Below are positions 19,881 through 30,230 of a stretch of 64,000 nucleotides of DNA, in pieces; position 1 is the first letter of the stretch, and the number at the start of each line of letters is the position of its first letter. Source of the DNA: Rebecca billardiae RCC1528 (lineage: Eukaryota > Haptophyta); assembly GCA_965240325.2 (NCBI GenBank), contig OZ251225.1, positions 3,038,001-3,102,000 on the forward strand. The letters are read 5' to 3'. Position numbers and translations under genes: made by a program. A model generated the notes under the pieces. That model saw only the letters and a list, made by a program, of their open reading frames with translations. It was not told the origin of the DNA and made no database searches.

Positions 19881-20425
19881 GCGAGTGCGCGCGCGCGCCG
19901 TCAGCCCCGGCGAGGCTGGCAGCGCAGCAACTCAAGAGGCAGCGCAGCAACTCAAGATCAATTCAGCTGAACATCTCCGTACGACCATGTATTCGGCGCG
20001 CGAGCGACGCGCCTGTGCCGCGGCACTCCACGCCTGCCGCTCGGCGCTGAGCGCGCGCTGCACTGCAGTCTCAGCGCAGCTCGACTCGAAGCTGCCGCTG
20101 ATCGACAACGCAGCAGTATCCTATACGATCGAATGACACCACGATCATAAACGGCGTACAGTGTAGCAGTACTACGACATGTAGCGAGCAGCGCTCACGA
20201 CTATATCTACCGAGACCGAGTCTTAGCGCGCGGCGCGCCGCGCGGCCCGCGCGCGCAGCCGACGGGCCGCCACGCGCCAAGCGCCGCCTCGATATCATCG
20301 ATCACCAGGCTGCTCAGACGAGCTGCAATAGCGCAGCCAGCGCATGCATATACTGCTACGTATATACTACCGGCTTACCGCACGATATATGCTGCGAGGC
20401 CCGGGCGGCTCTCCGCCGGCCGGCG
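19881..20425. other. Intergenic spacer between convergent genes
   Basis: It holds the 3' untranslated regions of the myosin gene (plus) and of the duplicated-domain gene (minus). A short direct repeat of AGGCAGCGCAGCAACTCAAG type occurs near 19920-19950 and a GC-only inverted tract near 20229-20262. No gene seen. Confidence 0.5.
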
Positions 20426-22783
20426 TCAGGCTGAGTCGCTCGTCGCGTGCTCTCTCATCACGCCCTCACGGCTCAGCGGGGCGCTCAGCCAGGCAGTAGT
20501 CCTGCTAGCAGCGGTAGTACCTGTGGCAGCGCGGGCTGCCGCCCGGCGGGCGGCGGCCGGCGTTGGCCAGAGCATCAGCATGCGCAGGTTCGTCGTGAGC
20601 GGCGAGAGGAGGTCGTCCACGTCCTCATCGCGACGGGTTTGCTCGCGCGACTTGCCTCCGCCCATGCCGAGCAGCGGAGGCGGCGGTGGGAGCCTGGGCG
20701 CGCCGACCACGTGCGGCGAGAAGGCGTGGTAGCAGAGCAGCCGGTCGGTGTCCGGCTCCGAGCGCACGGAGGCGTCGAGCCCGAGCGCGCGGCACTGCGC
20801 GAGCACAGCGTCGAGCAGGCGTACCGCCGCGCGGAGGTGCTCCTCGGTTGGCAGCACCTGCGGCGCGCTGCCACCGTCGGCGTCCGCGCTGCCCGGCTGC
20901 ATCTGCGCCGCATCGGCCGCGTCCTCCGCATCCTCTGCGCTCAGGACGACGCGCGCGCTCAGCACGGCGCGCGAGATGCGCACCCCCTTGGCCCGCAGCT
21001 TCTTGAGCTCTCTGACGATGCTGAAGCCGAGCCGTGCGGCAGTGTCGACGTGGCGCACGCCCACTCGCACCGGGACCACCAGCGTGTCCGCCGCCGCGGC
21101 CTCGCACCGCCCGTCCGCCATCCGCGCGCGCAGCGCGCCGAGCAGCGCCGGCAGCGCGTACTTGGACGCGCGCGCGAGCAGCACGCCGTTGCGCCCCTCG
21201 TAGCCGACGAGCCGGGCGTACCCTTTGAGCGAAGCGCGCTCGTCCGGCCGGGGCGAGAGCGTCGCCTCGAGGTGCGAGTCGTTCAGCTCGCGCATGGCCT
21301 GCCTGTCTATCGTGGCCGTGTTCGCCAGCGCCTCGCGCAGCGCGGTGCCGCGGTACTGCCGCTGGCAGAGCACACTGATCGCGTCGAGTCGCCACCGCCG
21401 GCCCGCGGCCTGCACGACGTGCGGCACGCGGTACGCGCCCTGCTCCGTGACGATCGCAAAGCGGAACGCCGGCGCGTCGGACGCGCGGTCCGCGTGCGCC
21501 GCGCTCTCGTGCCAGCGCGTGTTCGCGCTCAAGCAGCGCGCGATGGGATCGGCGCAGCGCGCGCGCGGGCCGGCCCTGCACGCGAGCGGGCACGCGCATG
21601 CGCTCGGCCGATCGTTCGGCGGCGGTTTTCTGCCCTTCTCGTCGGCCCAGGCGGGCCGGGCGAAGCCCACCTTGCCGCGCAGCAGCTGCACGAAGAGCGG
21701 GAACCCGCTGTGCACGCCCGTCACCACGTGCGGCGACATGGTGTAGTAGCACAGGTCCGCGTCCGCGTCCGGCTCGGAGCGCACGCGCGGCCGCAGCCCG
21801 AGGCCGCGCATGTGCTGCACGATCTGGTCGACGGCCTGCGCGGAGAGGGCGTCCTGGCTCGGCTTGCGCATGTACGTCGGCCGGCCGTGGTGCAGCATGA
21901 GCGGATTCGTCGCATAGTTCAGCACGCCCGACACCACCGCGCGCCGCACGACGACGCCCTTGCGCCGGAGCGTCGCCAGCTCGGCGTCCACTCGCTCGAG
22001 CAGCGGCGGCACGGAGTTTTTGTCGACCGCGTCGCCGAGTCGCGTGTAGATGACAAGCGTGTCGAGCGAGGCGGGCGCGCACCGGCCGTCGCGCACGCGC
22101 GGGCGCATGCCGTACACGAGCAGGCTCAGCGCCTTGGGCAATCGGAAGACAAGGCCGTTGCCGCCGTCCGTGCCGGTCAAACGCACATGGCCCGCTGGGG
22201 ACAAGCGCGGGTTGTCCGAGCGTGCGGCGAGGGCGGCCTCAAAGGCGTCGGCGCCGCGCTCGCGCACACGCGTCTGTACCGTCTGGTGGTCGAAGAGTGC
22301 CCACCGCTCCATCGCCTCGCGCAGCAGCGTGCCGCGGTACCGCTCCTCGCACAGCACGATCGCCGAGTCCAGCCGCCACCGCTGGCCGCGCCCGCGCGCG
22401 AGGTCAGAGATCCGATAGACTGTGTTCCAGTCGAGGATGGCGAGACGGTAGTGCAGCGCGTCGGCAGGGCGGCCGTCGCGCGGCGGCGTGTACCAGCGCA
22501 CGCGCGGCACGCACCGCGCGATCGGGTCGAAGCAGTGCGACGGGTCGAGCGTCGAGGTGGGCTCGCACGTGCGCGAGCACGCGCACGCCGTCGCGCGGAG
22601 CCGCAGAGACTGGTTGACGACGGTGGACGGGACGCCGTGCGTGCCCGGCTCGACAGTGAGGCTTACCGTCCCGTCGGGCAGGTAGACGCGCGGCTCGGGC
22701 GCGCGTGGTGTGCCATCCGCGAGACACCCCCACGCCAGCACGGTGGCCGCGAACAAGCGCGCCATCGTTGGTGGCACTGTCAT
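20426..22783 (-). CDS. Secreted protein with two copies of a ~300-residue domain, possibly glycosyltransferase-like
   Basis: A single 785-residue frame starts at ATG 22781-22783; a second ATG six codons on (22765) directly precedes the hydrophobic signal peptide MARLFAATVLAWGCLADG and may be the real start. Two tandem copies (about 60-365 and 385-690) share RWRLD, LC followed by RYRGT or QYRGT, LREA, DGRC and VRSEPDxDxxLCYYxxSPHVV in the same order. Copy 1 has YTRLGDAV, reminiscent of the RxGD motif of fucosyltransferase-like folds; in copy 2 this becomes PVRVGVRH, and copy 2 stops soon after SPHVV, so it may be inactive. A Ser/Ala-rich tail ends the protein. Family not recognised. A luminal or secreted place is inferred from the signal peptide and many cysteines. 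Confidence 0.75.
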   Translation of the reverse strand: MTVPPTMARLFAATVLAWGCLADGTPRAPEPRVYLPDGTVSLTVEPGTHGVPSTVVNQSLRLRATACACSRTCEPTSTLDPSHCFDPIARCVPRVRWYTPPRDGRPADALHYRLAILDWNTVYRISDLARGRGQRWRLDSAIVLCEERYRGTLLREAMERWALFDHQTVQTRVRERGADAFEAALAARSDNPRLSPAGHVRLTGTDGGNGLVFRLPKALSLLVYGMRPRVRDGRCAPASLDTLVIYTRLGDAVDKNSVPPLLERVDAELATLRRKGVVVRRAVVSGVLNYATNPLMLHHGRPTYMRKPSQDALSAQAVDQIVQHMRGLGLRPRVRSEPDADADLCYYTMSPHVVTGVHSGFPLFVQLLRGKVGFARPAWADEKGRKPPPNDRPSACACPLACRAGPRARCADPIARCLSANTRWHESAAHADRASDAPAFRFAIVTEQGAYRVPHVVQAAGRRWRLDAISVLCQRQYRGTALREALANTATIDRQAMRELNDSHLEATLSPRPDERASLKGYARLVGYEGRNGVLLARASKYALPALLGALRARMADGRCEAAAADTLVVPVRVGVRHVDTAARLGFSIVRELKKLRAKGVRISRAVLSARVVLSAEDAEDAADAAQMQPGSADADGGSAPQVLPTEEHLRAAVRLLDAVLAQCRALGLDASVRSEPDTDRLLCYHAFSPHVVGAPRLPPPPPLLGMGGGKSREQTRRDEDVDDLLSPLTTNLRMLMLWPTPAAARRAAARAATGTTAASRTTAWLSAPLSREGVMREHATSDSA

Positions 22784-23446
22784 TCATTGTGTTGCACTAC
22801 GACATTAAATATGAGTATACGGGTACTACTCACACACATATATATATTGCAAACATGGCGTACGTCTATCATAAAGGTCTCGCCGTCGTCGTCATACTGC
22901 TTGGCAAGGTAGACAAGCTTGATGATAGTAAAGCCCGCTACCTATACCTACCTTAATTATCAAATACCGCTCGGGCTCCCAAAAATAATGTACACTACTC
23001 ACTAGCTATCGCTGGTCATACTGATACTTCGTTACGATGATCGCTATGGCCCGCGGTGCAGGGCGGATCGCGTAGCGTGGAGCCCGGCCGGGGGACCTCA
23101 CTAATTCTATGATTTAAAGACACAGGCACGAGGGCGCAGCTCTCCTGATTCGTCTGTAGTGGTACTGGTCGAAGCTTGCAGCAGTGGCAGTGGTGTGAGC
23201 GCGTTGATGTTGGTCCCCATGGCGGATGTCGTTGTTGTCGTCGTCCGGACGTCGTCAGGCCCACCAGGAAGTGCATGGGTACGAAATCAAAGGCGAGTGA
23301 GCATGTTGGCGTCGGCCAGGCCGTCCCCTACTTGGTCAGCAGCTGGTGCGGATGATGTCGTCGCCTACTTGGTCAGTGGCAGGTCATGGTGGACGATGGT
23401 GTAGCCTGTTCTTGGTCAGCAGCTGGTGGAGGATGTTGTGGCCGAA
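22784..23446. other. Intergenic, no gene recognised
   Basis: AT-richer than the coding regions, with a short ACACATATATATAT stretch near 22831. It includes the likely promoter of the minus-strand gene ending at 22783. No conserved protein reading was seen. Confidence 0.5.
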
Positions 23447-23700
23447 GTTAGTAGTAGTTGGACTCGCCTGAGTTAGTAGTAGTTGGACTCGCCGAAGTTG
23501 GTAGTAGTTGGACTCGCCGAAGTTAGTAGTAGTTGGACTCGCCGAAGTTAGTAGTAGTTGGACTCGCCGAAGTTGGTAGTAGTAGTTGGACTCCCCGAAG
23601 TTAGTAGTAGTTGGACTCGCCGAAGTTAGTAGTAGTTGGACTCGCCGAAGTTAGTAGTAGTTGGACTCGCCGAAGTTAGTAGTAGTTGGACTCGCCGAAA
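23447..23700. repeat. 25-bp minisatellite, about 10 copies
   Basis: The unit GTTAGTAGTAGTTGGACTCG followed by CCGAA is repeated head to tail about ten times. Variants are GTTGG for GTTAG, one CTGA ending, and one copy with an extra TAG triplet. There is no unique sequence between copies. Confidence 0.9.
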
Positions 23701-24274
23701 ATTACGTTGTCAACAAGATCTTTTATGATCAAAGAAAAGGGGACGAGGGACGATTTTGACGGTTTTCGCCGCTTTTTGAGGGGGCCCTATTGTACCCATC
23801 GGTCGACGAAAACAGGGCGTGCCCGGGGCCAATACGCCTATCTATGGACGGGCGTGGGATCACAGTACCCGGCCGTCAATTTGTCAGTATTTCTGGGTGA
23901 ACGAATCTAAGTTCTCATACGGTATTGCCAAATAGGACGAGGACCATGGAGGTCCTACGTACTGTTTCGGATCAAACTCAGCACGTGCGTATTGCGCGCC
24001 GGCTCGCGCCTCGCGGTTTGCCCACGCGCGGGTTATGACCCGCCGAACCGGACAGAACGTGGGCGGCGTTGTTTGTACTTGTGGTTACTACGGGTATTGG
24101 TCATTGGCGGTAGATCGATATTGGTAGTTTAAGAAGATCGACGCGATGCGATGACAAAACTAATACTAATGAGTACGACTCGACTTTACTAACGATGACG
24201 AACCTCACGAACCTGCTTTGCGCTGCCAAATAGGAGTGAATAGGACTTGATGCTGGTTGGTTAAATATCGACTG

Positions 24275-24368
<94 letters not shown>

Positions 24369-25243
24369 TACTACTCTGAGCTTAGTCAACTGCTCGACTT
24401 TACTAACGACGAACCTTTGCGCTCACCCTTCATTGCTTCAAGGGCCTGGCGATGGCGGCCCCGGGCGCTGCGCCAGCGCGCCGCAACGGACACGGTGAAC
24501 GGACCAAGTAATAGGACGAAAACACTCGGTTCTTACCCGCGCGCGCGCCACCTGCGTAGCGCGCCGCGCCGGTGCGCGGTGGTGACGGGGGCCGGCCGGC
24601 GGCGGCCGCTGGTCTCGCCATCGCGCTCCCTTGTACTACTCGCTTCCTCGCGTCGATCTCCCAGCGCCTCGCCTCGCGCACCAAGGTGGACAAGCTGGGC
24701 ACCGGCGGAGAGCTTGCCGCGCCCTGTTGGCGGCTTGAGAGACGCCGCCGAGCTCGGAGCTGCAGAAGACGATCGGCACGGCCGACACCGCAGTGAGGTT
24801 TCATGGTGGCGCGGACGGGTACTTCCTCAGCAGTGGCCGCCAACCACTACCATCGTCGGACAACCCGCCAAGACGTGGTCGTGGGGAATCGACGACCAAG
24901 CCGGTAGCTCGCCAGGCCAATGCCTCGCCAAGCGACGCATGGCTGCCAAACGTCACCAGGAACCCAGAACTTTGGGTGCTTAGGCCCAGGAGAGGCGGCC
25001 GCAAGCCGGGCAACCCCTGACGGCGTTGGGAGTGATGGCGGATGGAGCTGGTGGGCACCCAGGCCCAAGAAGATGATGACGTGAAGCAGGAGTGGTCGTC
25101 TTGCTCTGGCATCAATGATGCAAGCCATCAATGATGCAAGAGCAAGAGCTGCTGCTTTGAGGCAGATGCCATTCATTCAATCCAAGTCCAACTGGCGGGT
25201 GCAAGCTGGACACGGCCAAGCCCAAGCGCGCTTGACGAAGGCG
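23701..25243. other. Intergenic, repeats and unrecognised open frames
   Basis: It contains the TA/CA microsatellite listed separately. Several 75-190-codon open frames occur on both strands around 24417-25180; none shows a recognisable motif and they overlap one another, so no gene is called. The 3' end of the CGI121 gene abuts the right side. Confidence 0.4.
24278..24370. repeat. (TA)n-(CA)n compound microsatellite
   Basis: An uninterrupted TA run from about 24279 to 24336 continues as CA repeats to about 24369 with a short TATA interruption. Confidence 0.95.
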
Positions 25244-25765
25244 TCACAAGCGTGTGAGGGCGATGCGTGTCACGATTGCGTCCAGAAGCGGCCCCACGCG
25301 AGTCTCGGCCTCGCTCACCTTGTACAGCTTGCGCACGAGTGCCTCGTCGCAAGCAGAGCTTAGAGTTGCCACATCCACTTGCGTGCCATGAACCCGCTCG
25401 CGGAGGCGATCTGCAGCTTGGCCTTCGAATGTCGCGAGCACTAGCCGGGTCGACGACTCGCTCGCACCGAACCTGCGGAAGGCGTCGTTAATTTGCTTGG
25501 ATGCTGACACCGCATACACGATCTCCGAGTGGACGTGGTGGGTCGCCAGCTTTCCATTCGCTGCTGCATGCACCGCCTGCAGAGCAGCCGCTGCGAGTTG
25601 CACTGGGTGCAAAATAGCGCGCGCATCCATGGCAGCAAAGTCCGCAGCGGGCTGCCGCACCCACTGGCAGACATCAGCGGCATTTGTCACCGACTCGAAC
25701 ACGAGGACGTGCAGCTGATGGCCTCCAGCGATCTCCATGACGGCAGTGTTAGCAGCCGCCGCCAT
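25244..25765 (-). CDS. CGI121: KEOPS/EKC complex subunit CGI121 (TPRKB homologue)
   Basis: One exon, 173 residues, with ATG at 25763-25765, which is the family's usual length. The central block GKLATHHVHSEIVYAVSA followed by INDAFRRFGASESSTRLVLA is the hallmark of the Cgi121/TPRKB family. The N-terminal segment HVLVFESVTNAADV and the Ala-rich helices after it (DARAILHPVQLAAAALQAVH) also fit. In eukaryotes this subunit binds the Bud32/PRPK kinase of the KEOPS complex, which makes the t6A modification at position 37 of ANN-decoding tRNAs, and it helps recruit tRNA. It has no functional link to its neighbours. The promoter should lie in 25766-25939, a gap shared with the 3' end of the next minus-strand gene. 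Confidence 0.9.
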   Translation of the reverse strand: MAAAANTAVMEIAGGHQLHVLVFESVTNAADVCQWVRQPAADFAAMDARAILHPVQLAAAALQAVHAAANGKLATHHVHSEIVYAVSASKQINDAFRRFGASESSTRLVLATFEGQAADRLRERVHGTQVDVATLSSACDEALVRKLYKVSEAETRVGPLLDAIVTRIALTRL

Positions 25766-25939
25766 CGTCGCCTGAGCCGGAGTCGATGTCGTCGTCGTCT
25801 CGTCGATACTTTGGCATCAGTCTTTATTTTTTTCTAAATGTCGTCTGATCAAATTGATGAGCCTGCCACTGGTGAGCAGCCTCCTGGCTGATTATTGAGA
25901 CGATCGATCGACCGGCGATTCAGTCACTACAGTACTCAT

Positions 25940-27333
25940 TCAGCTCACATCTGGGTGGCAGGTCGGGCGCGAGATTTTGTACGCGAGCCCTCGCGTCTTC
26001 GCGGAGACGCCCGCCGAGTATCGCGCCCCCTTGTCGGCGGGCGGCCGCGGAATCGTGAACGGTGTGCGGCCCCTGACGAATTCTCGTCGCTCGTGCCTGT
26101 CGCGCGGCACGTGGCTCGAGCATGCGGAGTAGCACGGGAGCTTCTGCGTCTGCCTGAACACGCCATTGTCGTTCAGGCTCACGTGCCAGCACGCGGTGAA
26201 GTCCTCCATCGCGGGTGAGATGAGCAGGTAGGAGTCTGCACGCGCGAGCACACGGGTAGACGGCGCCGGGCTCGCGTGAGGCAGCGCGCCGCACCCGATC
26301 CCTGCGCCCACGCGGCACGCCCGCGCGCCCGCGCAGGCCGACGCGTCCCCGCGCGCCTCCGCGCGCCCGTGCACGCACAGCACATCTCTGTCAATATCGA
26401 GATCCCTGCGATCGTCAGCTCGCGCCGCGCGGTGGAGTTGTACTCGCACGTGACCTGCAGCGCATCGCCGGGGCGCACGATCACCGGCGGGTCGAGCAGG
26501 TCGACCGGCGCGGCGTGGTAGTTGAAGCGCGGGTACACGCCGAAGGGCGTCCGGCTGCCATCGGCGTGCACGACCTCTGTGAGCACGCGGTGGCCGAGCA
26601 TGTGCATGTGCTGGTTCACCGCGATCACCTCGAAGTGCGGTGCACGCGCGTGCGCGAGCCTGGTGCGAAAGCACTCGGGCGCGCACACCGAGGCCACCTT
26701 GAACGCAGGCGCGGCCGGCGGGATGTGGATCATCCCCCAGCGAGGCCCGAGCTCGAAGAACTGGTACGCGGTCACGGCCGGGCCGGGCTCGACCAGCTGC
26801 AGCTGGAAGCCGGACGAGTCGCGGAAGCTCGCACGGTGCAGCTGCTCGATCGCGGTGATGTTGGCGGCGTTGGGCGCCTTGTAGTGCACCTGCAGGAGCG
26901 CGCCCCTCGCGGGCAGCTTGATCGCCTTGCCCGGCGGGAGCGTCAACCCCTCGCCGCCGTTGTACGTGTACATCATGCGCTCGCAGCCCGGCCAGAACGG
27001 CTTCTTCGTGCACTCCCACGACTTGTCGCCGCGGCGCATCTGGTCGGTGAGCTCGGCGTCGTCTGCGCAGTGGTAGATCGAGATGTGGTGGACGTACCGC
27101 TGATTCTGCGGCGGGTCGAACACCGGCGTGACCTTTGTGAGGAGCAAGGGCGAGCTCATCTGCAGCGCGTCCATCCGCATATACGCGCACTGGTACACGT
27201 CCTTGCGCACTATGATGGGCGCGTCGTGGTGCGTGATTCGGACGGATCCGGCGCCCTCGACCTCGCTCCGGCCGATCGAGGCGAGGAGCACGGCCGTCAG
27301 CGCGGCCGACGCCTGCGGCGCCCGCGCAGCCAT
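25940..27333 (-). CDS. Copper type II ascorbate-dependent monooxygenase (DBH/PHM family)
   Basis: Two exons, complement of 26379-27333 and 25940-26235, give 416 residues. The 143-bp GT-AG intron splits a Tyr codon and restores TEMCYSYLLISPAMED, the expected family sequence. A signal peptide is likely at the N-terminus. All copper ligands are visible: the HH pair in YVHHISIYHC and the His of LLQVHYKAP for CuM-type site A; HMHMLGHRV and the Met of TEMC for site B. Both PF01082-like and PF03712-like halves are present. Relatives hydroxylate dopamine, tyramine or peptidyl-glycine in the secretory pathway; the substrate here cannot be told from sequence. Without the splice the first frame would run on into an Arg-rich, unrelated tail. 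Confidence 0.88.
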
Positions 27334-27475
27334 CGGTTCGACGGCGTGCTCGGAGATTACGGTAACCAGTACCGATCTACGCTAGTAATGTTTTCAAACC
27401 GTTACCCGCACAAGCGGTCCTTGTTCCTTGTTCGCCGCATGATCGGCAATGCCAATGTAATATGACGATGTAGTA
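27334..27475. other. Upstream region of the monooxygenase plus left part of a 210-bp repeat
   Basis: 27334-27408 is unique DNA upstream of the monooxygenase start. 27409-27475 is identical to 37161-37227 and ends in TAGTA, the target site of the adjoining transposon. The other part of the same repeat resumes at 31883. Confidence 0.8.
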
Positions 27476-27684
27476 GTGTGCTTGGGCAAACCCGCCGAGG
27501 CTTACGGGTTACGCTATATCGGTAGGCCTCAACGTAAGGAGTGTCGCGGAGTGTAGAACGCGCTTGGGCAATCCGAGGACTTACTGTTACTGCTACGGCC
27601 ACTGTCGTTGACGGTTGGTCAGGCGCGCGGGCGCCGTTCGAACAAAGCCGCACACGCCACGCGGCTGCCGCTGCCGCCGCAGCA

Positions 27685-29087
27685 ATGCCGCTTCGCGTGT
27701 ACACCGCGACCGATCGCAAGGAGCAGCGAGTGCTGATGGTGGTGGCGCTGAAGAAGATGCGCCAGCGCGAGGTGCAGAACAACGCCGTACGTCGCGCTCG
27801 ATGGCTGCGCGTCGCCCTTATGGTCGGGGCGATGCTCGTGTCGCCGGATCGCGACCAGTCCAACCCCTGGGGCAACCCCCTCCGCGCGCTTCAGCCGCCG
27901 TGGACCATCGACACGTACACCGACAACCAGATGTACGCGATGACTCGGTTCAAGGTGCACGAGGTATGCGAGCTCGTGGAGGCGTTCCGCGCGCACCCAA
28001 GCGTTCCAGACTACCTCGTGACAGACCGCCGCGAGAAGTTCTCTCTGCTCGAGGCGACGGTGGTCCTCCTGTACCGCATGCGTGCGTACGACCCGTGGGA
28101 GCTGCTCGTGGACAAGCTCGGTGGACGCTCGGTGCCGTCATACAACCGAGTGTTCTGGCGGATGATCCACCTCTTGTACGACCACTTCTCATGGTGCCTC
28201 AAGGATCTGACACGGTGGGCCTATCACCTGCGCAGTTGGGCTGATCTTATCCGCGCACACGGTGCGCCTGAAGCTGACGTCGTTGGCTTCGTCGATGGCA
28301 CCGCGCGGCGATGGTGCAAGCCACTCTGGATGGAGGACTTGATGTACAACAACTACTACAAGTTTCATGGGCTCAAATACGTGCGTGCCTGCGTGTGCAA
28401 ACACACGCCGCGCGCGCGCCGCGCGCGCGCAGAGCTGCACGTGCTTGCGCCCCGCGCGCGCCGCGCGCCACGCTATGCTGATCGCATGGCATCCTGCCCC
28501 TGACGCACGCAGCAAGGTGTGGGGTGCGTTCTCGGCCTGATCATCGACTTCTGGGGCCCAATCTCTATCCGCAACTCGGACGCGTTCATGTACGGCGAGT
28601 CGGGCTTGGACGGCAGGCTGGCTGCGCTGAGCGCGGTGTTGGGTTGGAATGTCGCCGTGTACGGCGACTCGGCATACGCCTACGGCAGGTGCGCCTGCGC
28701 GCACAGCGCGCTTCGCATCACCAGCGCACGCCTGACACTTCCCCACTCTGGACGCACGCTCGCAACGCGCGCAGGCACTGCAAGCGAGGGTACAAGGGCG
28801 CCATGTCAGCAGTCAAGCGGATGTACAACACTGCGATGAACACGCACCGCCAGGTCGCGGAGAACATGTACGGCGTGATCGTCCGTGACTGGCCGTACGT
28901 TGACAACTGGAAGGTGCAGAAGCTAGGCAGAGGCGTCCCGTACGGCAAGGTGTACTGGGCGGCAGCGTTGCTCTCCAACGTGAGGACGCTCAAGTATGGC
29001 AATAACGTGGCTGTCAAGTACGACTTGATGCACACGATGCCCAGCATCCACGAGTACTTGCACAACCAAGTCCTCCCCGCACCGTGA
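27685..29087 (+). CDS. PIF/Harbinger-type DDE transposase (HARBI1-like nuclease)
   Basis: Three exons, 27685-28380, 28513-28688 and 28775-29087, give 394 residues. The ATG at 27685 ([14 protein letters not shown]) is the first in frame. The intron of 132 bp is phase 0 after HGLKY and that of 86 bp splits an Arg codon; both are GT-AG. DDE_Tnp_4-type motifs: [10 protein letters not shown] (first Asp, about residue 202), [15 protein letters not shown] across the first splice, [10 protein letters not shown] (second Asp) and [11 protein letters not shown] (third acidic residue). The N-terminal part is helical with a [15 protein letters not shown] segment typical of the family. It cuts and joins the transposon ends. 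All three exons are open, so the copy may be functional. Confidence 0.9.
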
Positions 29088-29099
29088 TTATATATATAT

Positions 29100-29190
<91 letters not shown>
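29088..29190. repeat. (TA)n microsatellite inside the transposon
   Basis: A nearly pure TA tract of about 100 bp, with two CATACATA interruptions, starts right after the transposase stop codon. Confidence 0.95.
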
Positions 29191-29193
<3 letters not shown>

Positions 29194-29339
29194 CGACGCT
29201 GCGCTGTATACTGCGCACGCACGACTCGATATGGCTATCACGCGGTTGCCGCCATCTATATAGTATTGATACCGTCATCGTCAGCCGACTGATCGATCAA
29301 CACCGCGCCGCGTCGTCAGCACATGCGAATCATTCTCGC

Positions 29340-29814
29340 TCGCAGCGCCTGCGCGCCGCGGCGGCGGCAGCAGCAGGCGCCGCGGCGGCGGCAGCAGCAG
29401 GCAGCGGCAGCAGCGGCGGCAGCAGGCGTCGGCGTCGGCGTCGGCGTCGCTGGCGGCAGCAGCGGCGGCGCAGGCGCGCGCGCACGCGCCGCGCCGCGCG
29501 GCGGCGGCGCGCGGCGCACGCGCCGCGCGGGCGCGCGGCGCGGCGGCTCCCGCGGCGCACGCGCGCCGCGGCGGCGGCAGCAGCAGGCGCCGCGGCGGCG
29601 GCAGCAGCAGGCAGCAGCAGCAGCGGCGGCAGCAGGCGTCGGCGTCGCTGGCGGCAGCAGCGGCGGCGCAGGCGCGCGCGCACGCACCGCGCCGCGCGGC
29701 GGCGGCGCGCGGTGCCTGCGCCGCGCGCGCGCGCGCGCGGCGCGGCGGCTCCCGCGGCGCCTGCGCGCCGCGGCGGCGGCAGCAGCAGGCGCCGCGGCAG
29801 CAGCGGCGGCAGCA

Positions 29815-29847
<33 letters not shown>

Positions 29848-30228
29848 GGCGGCAGCAGCGGCGGCGCAGGCGCGCGCGCACGCACCGCGCCGCGCGGCGG
29901 CGGCACGCGGCGCACGCGCCGCGCGCGCGCTCCGGCGGCGCGCGGCGCACGTGCCGCGCGCGCGCGCGCGCGGCGGCGGCTCCCGCGGCGCCTGCGCGCC
30001 GCGGCGGCGGCAGCAGCAGGCGCCGCGGCGGCGGCAGCAGCAGGCAGCGGCAGCAGCGGCGGCAGCAGGCGTCGGCGTCGGCGTCAGCGTCGGCGTCGCT
30101 GGCGGCAGCAGCGGCGGCGCAGGCGCGCGCGCACGCGCCGCGCACGCGCGCGCGCGCCGCCGCGCGCGGCAGCGGCGCGCGCGCGCGCGCGCGGCGCGCG
30201 TACAGCGGCGGCGGCCGCTGGCGGCGGC
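29340..30228. repeat. GC-only tandem array, about four copies of 200-230 bp, inside the transposon
   Basis: CGCCGCGGCGGCGGCAGCAG recurs near 29356, 29566, 29767 and 29998. Each is followed by GGCGTC runs, then GGCGGCAGCAGCGGCGGCGC and a block of alternating GC/CG that is strongly self-complementary. It lies between the 3' ends of the two transposon genes. The open frames across it are compositional. Confidence 0.85.
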
Positions 30229-30230
30229 GG

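Noticed and set aside
19136-20050. Uninterrupted continuation of the myosin frame past 19135
   Set aside because: The read-through is Arg/Gly/Ala noise, whereas a GT-AG intron leads into a conserved-looking tail in another phase.
23447-23700. CRISPR-like appearance of regularly repeated 25-mers
   Set aside because: There are no spacers; units are directly adjacent. It is a minisatellite in a eukaryotic intergenic region.
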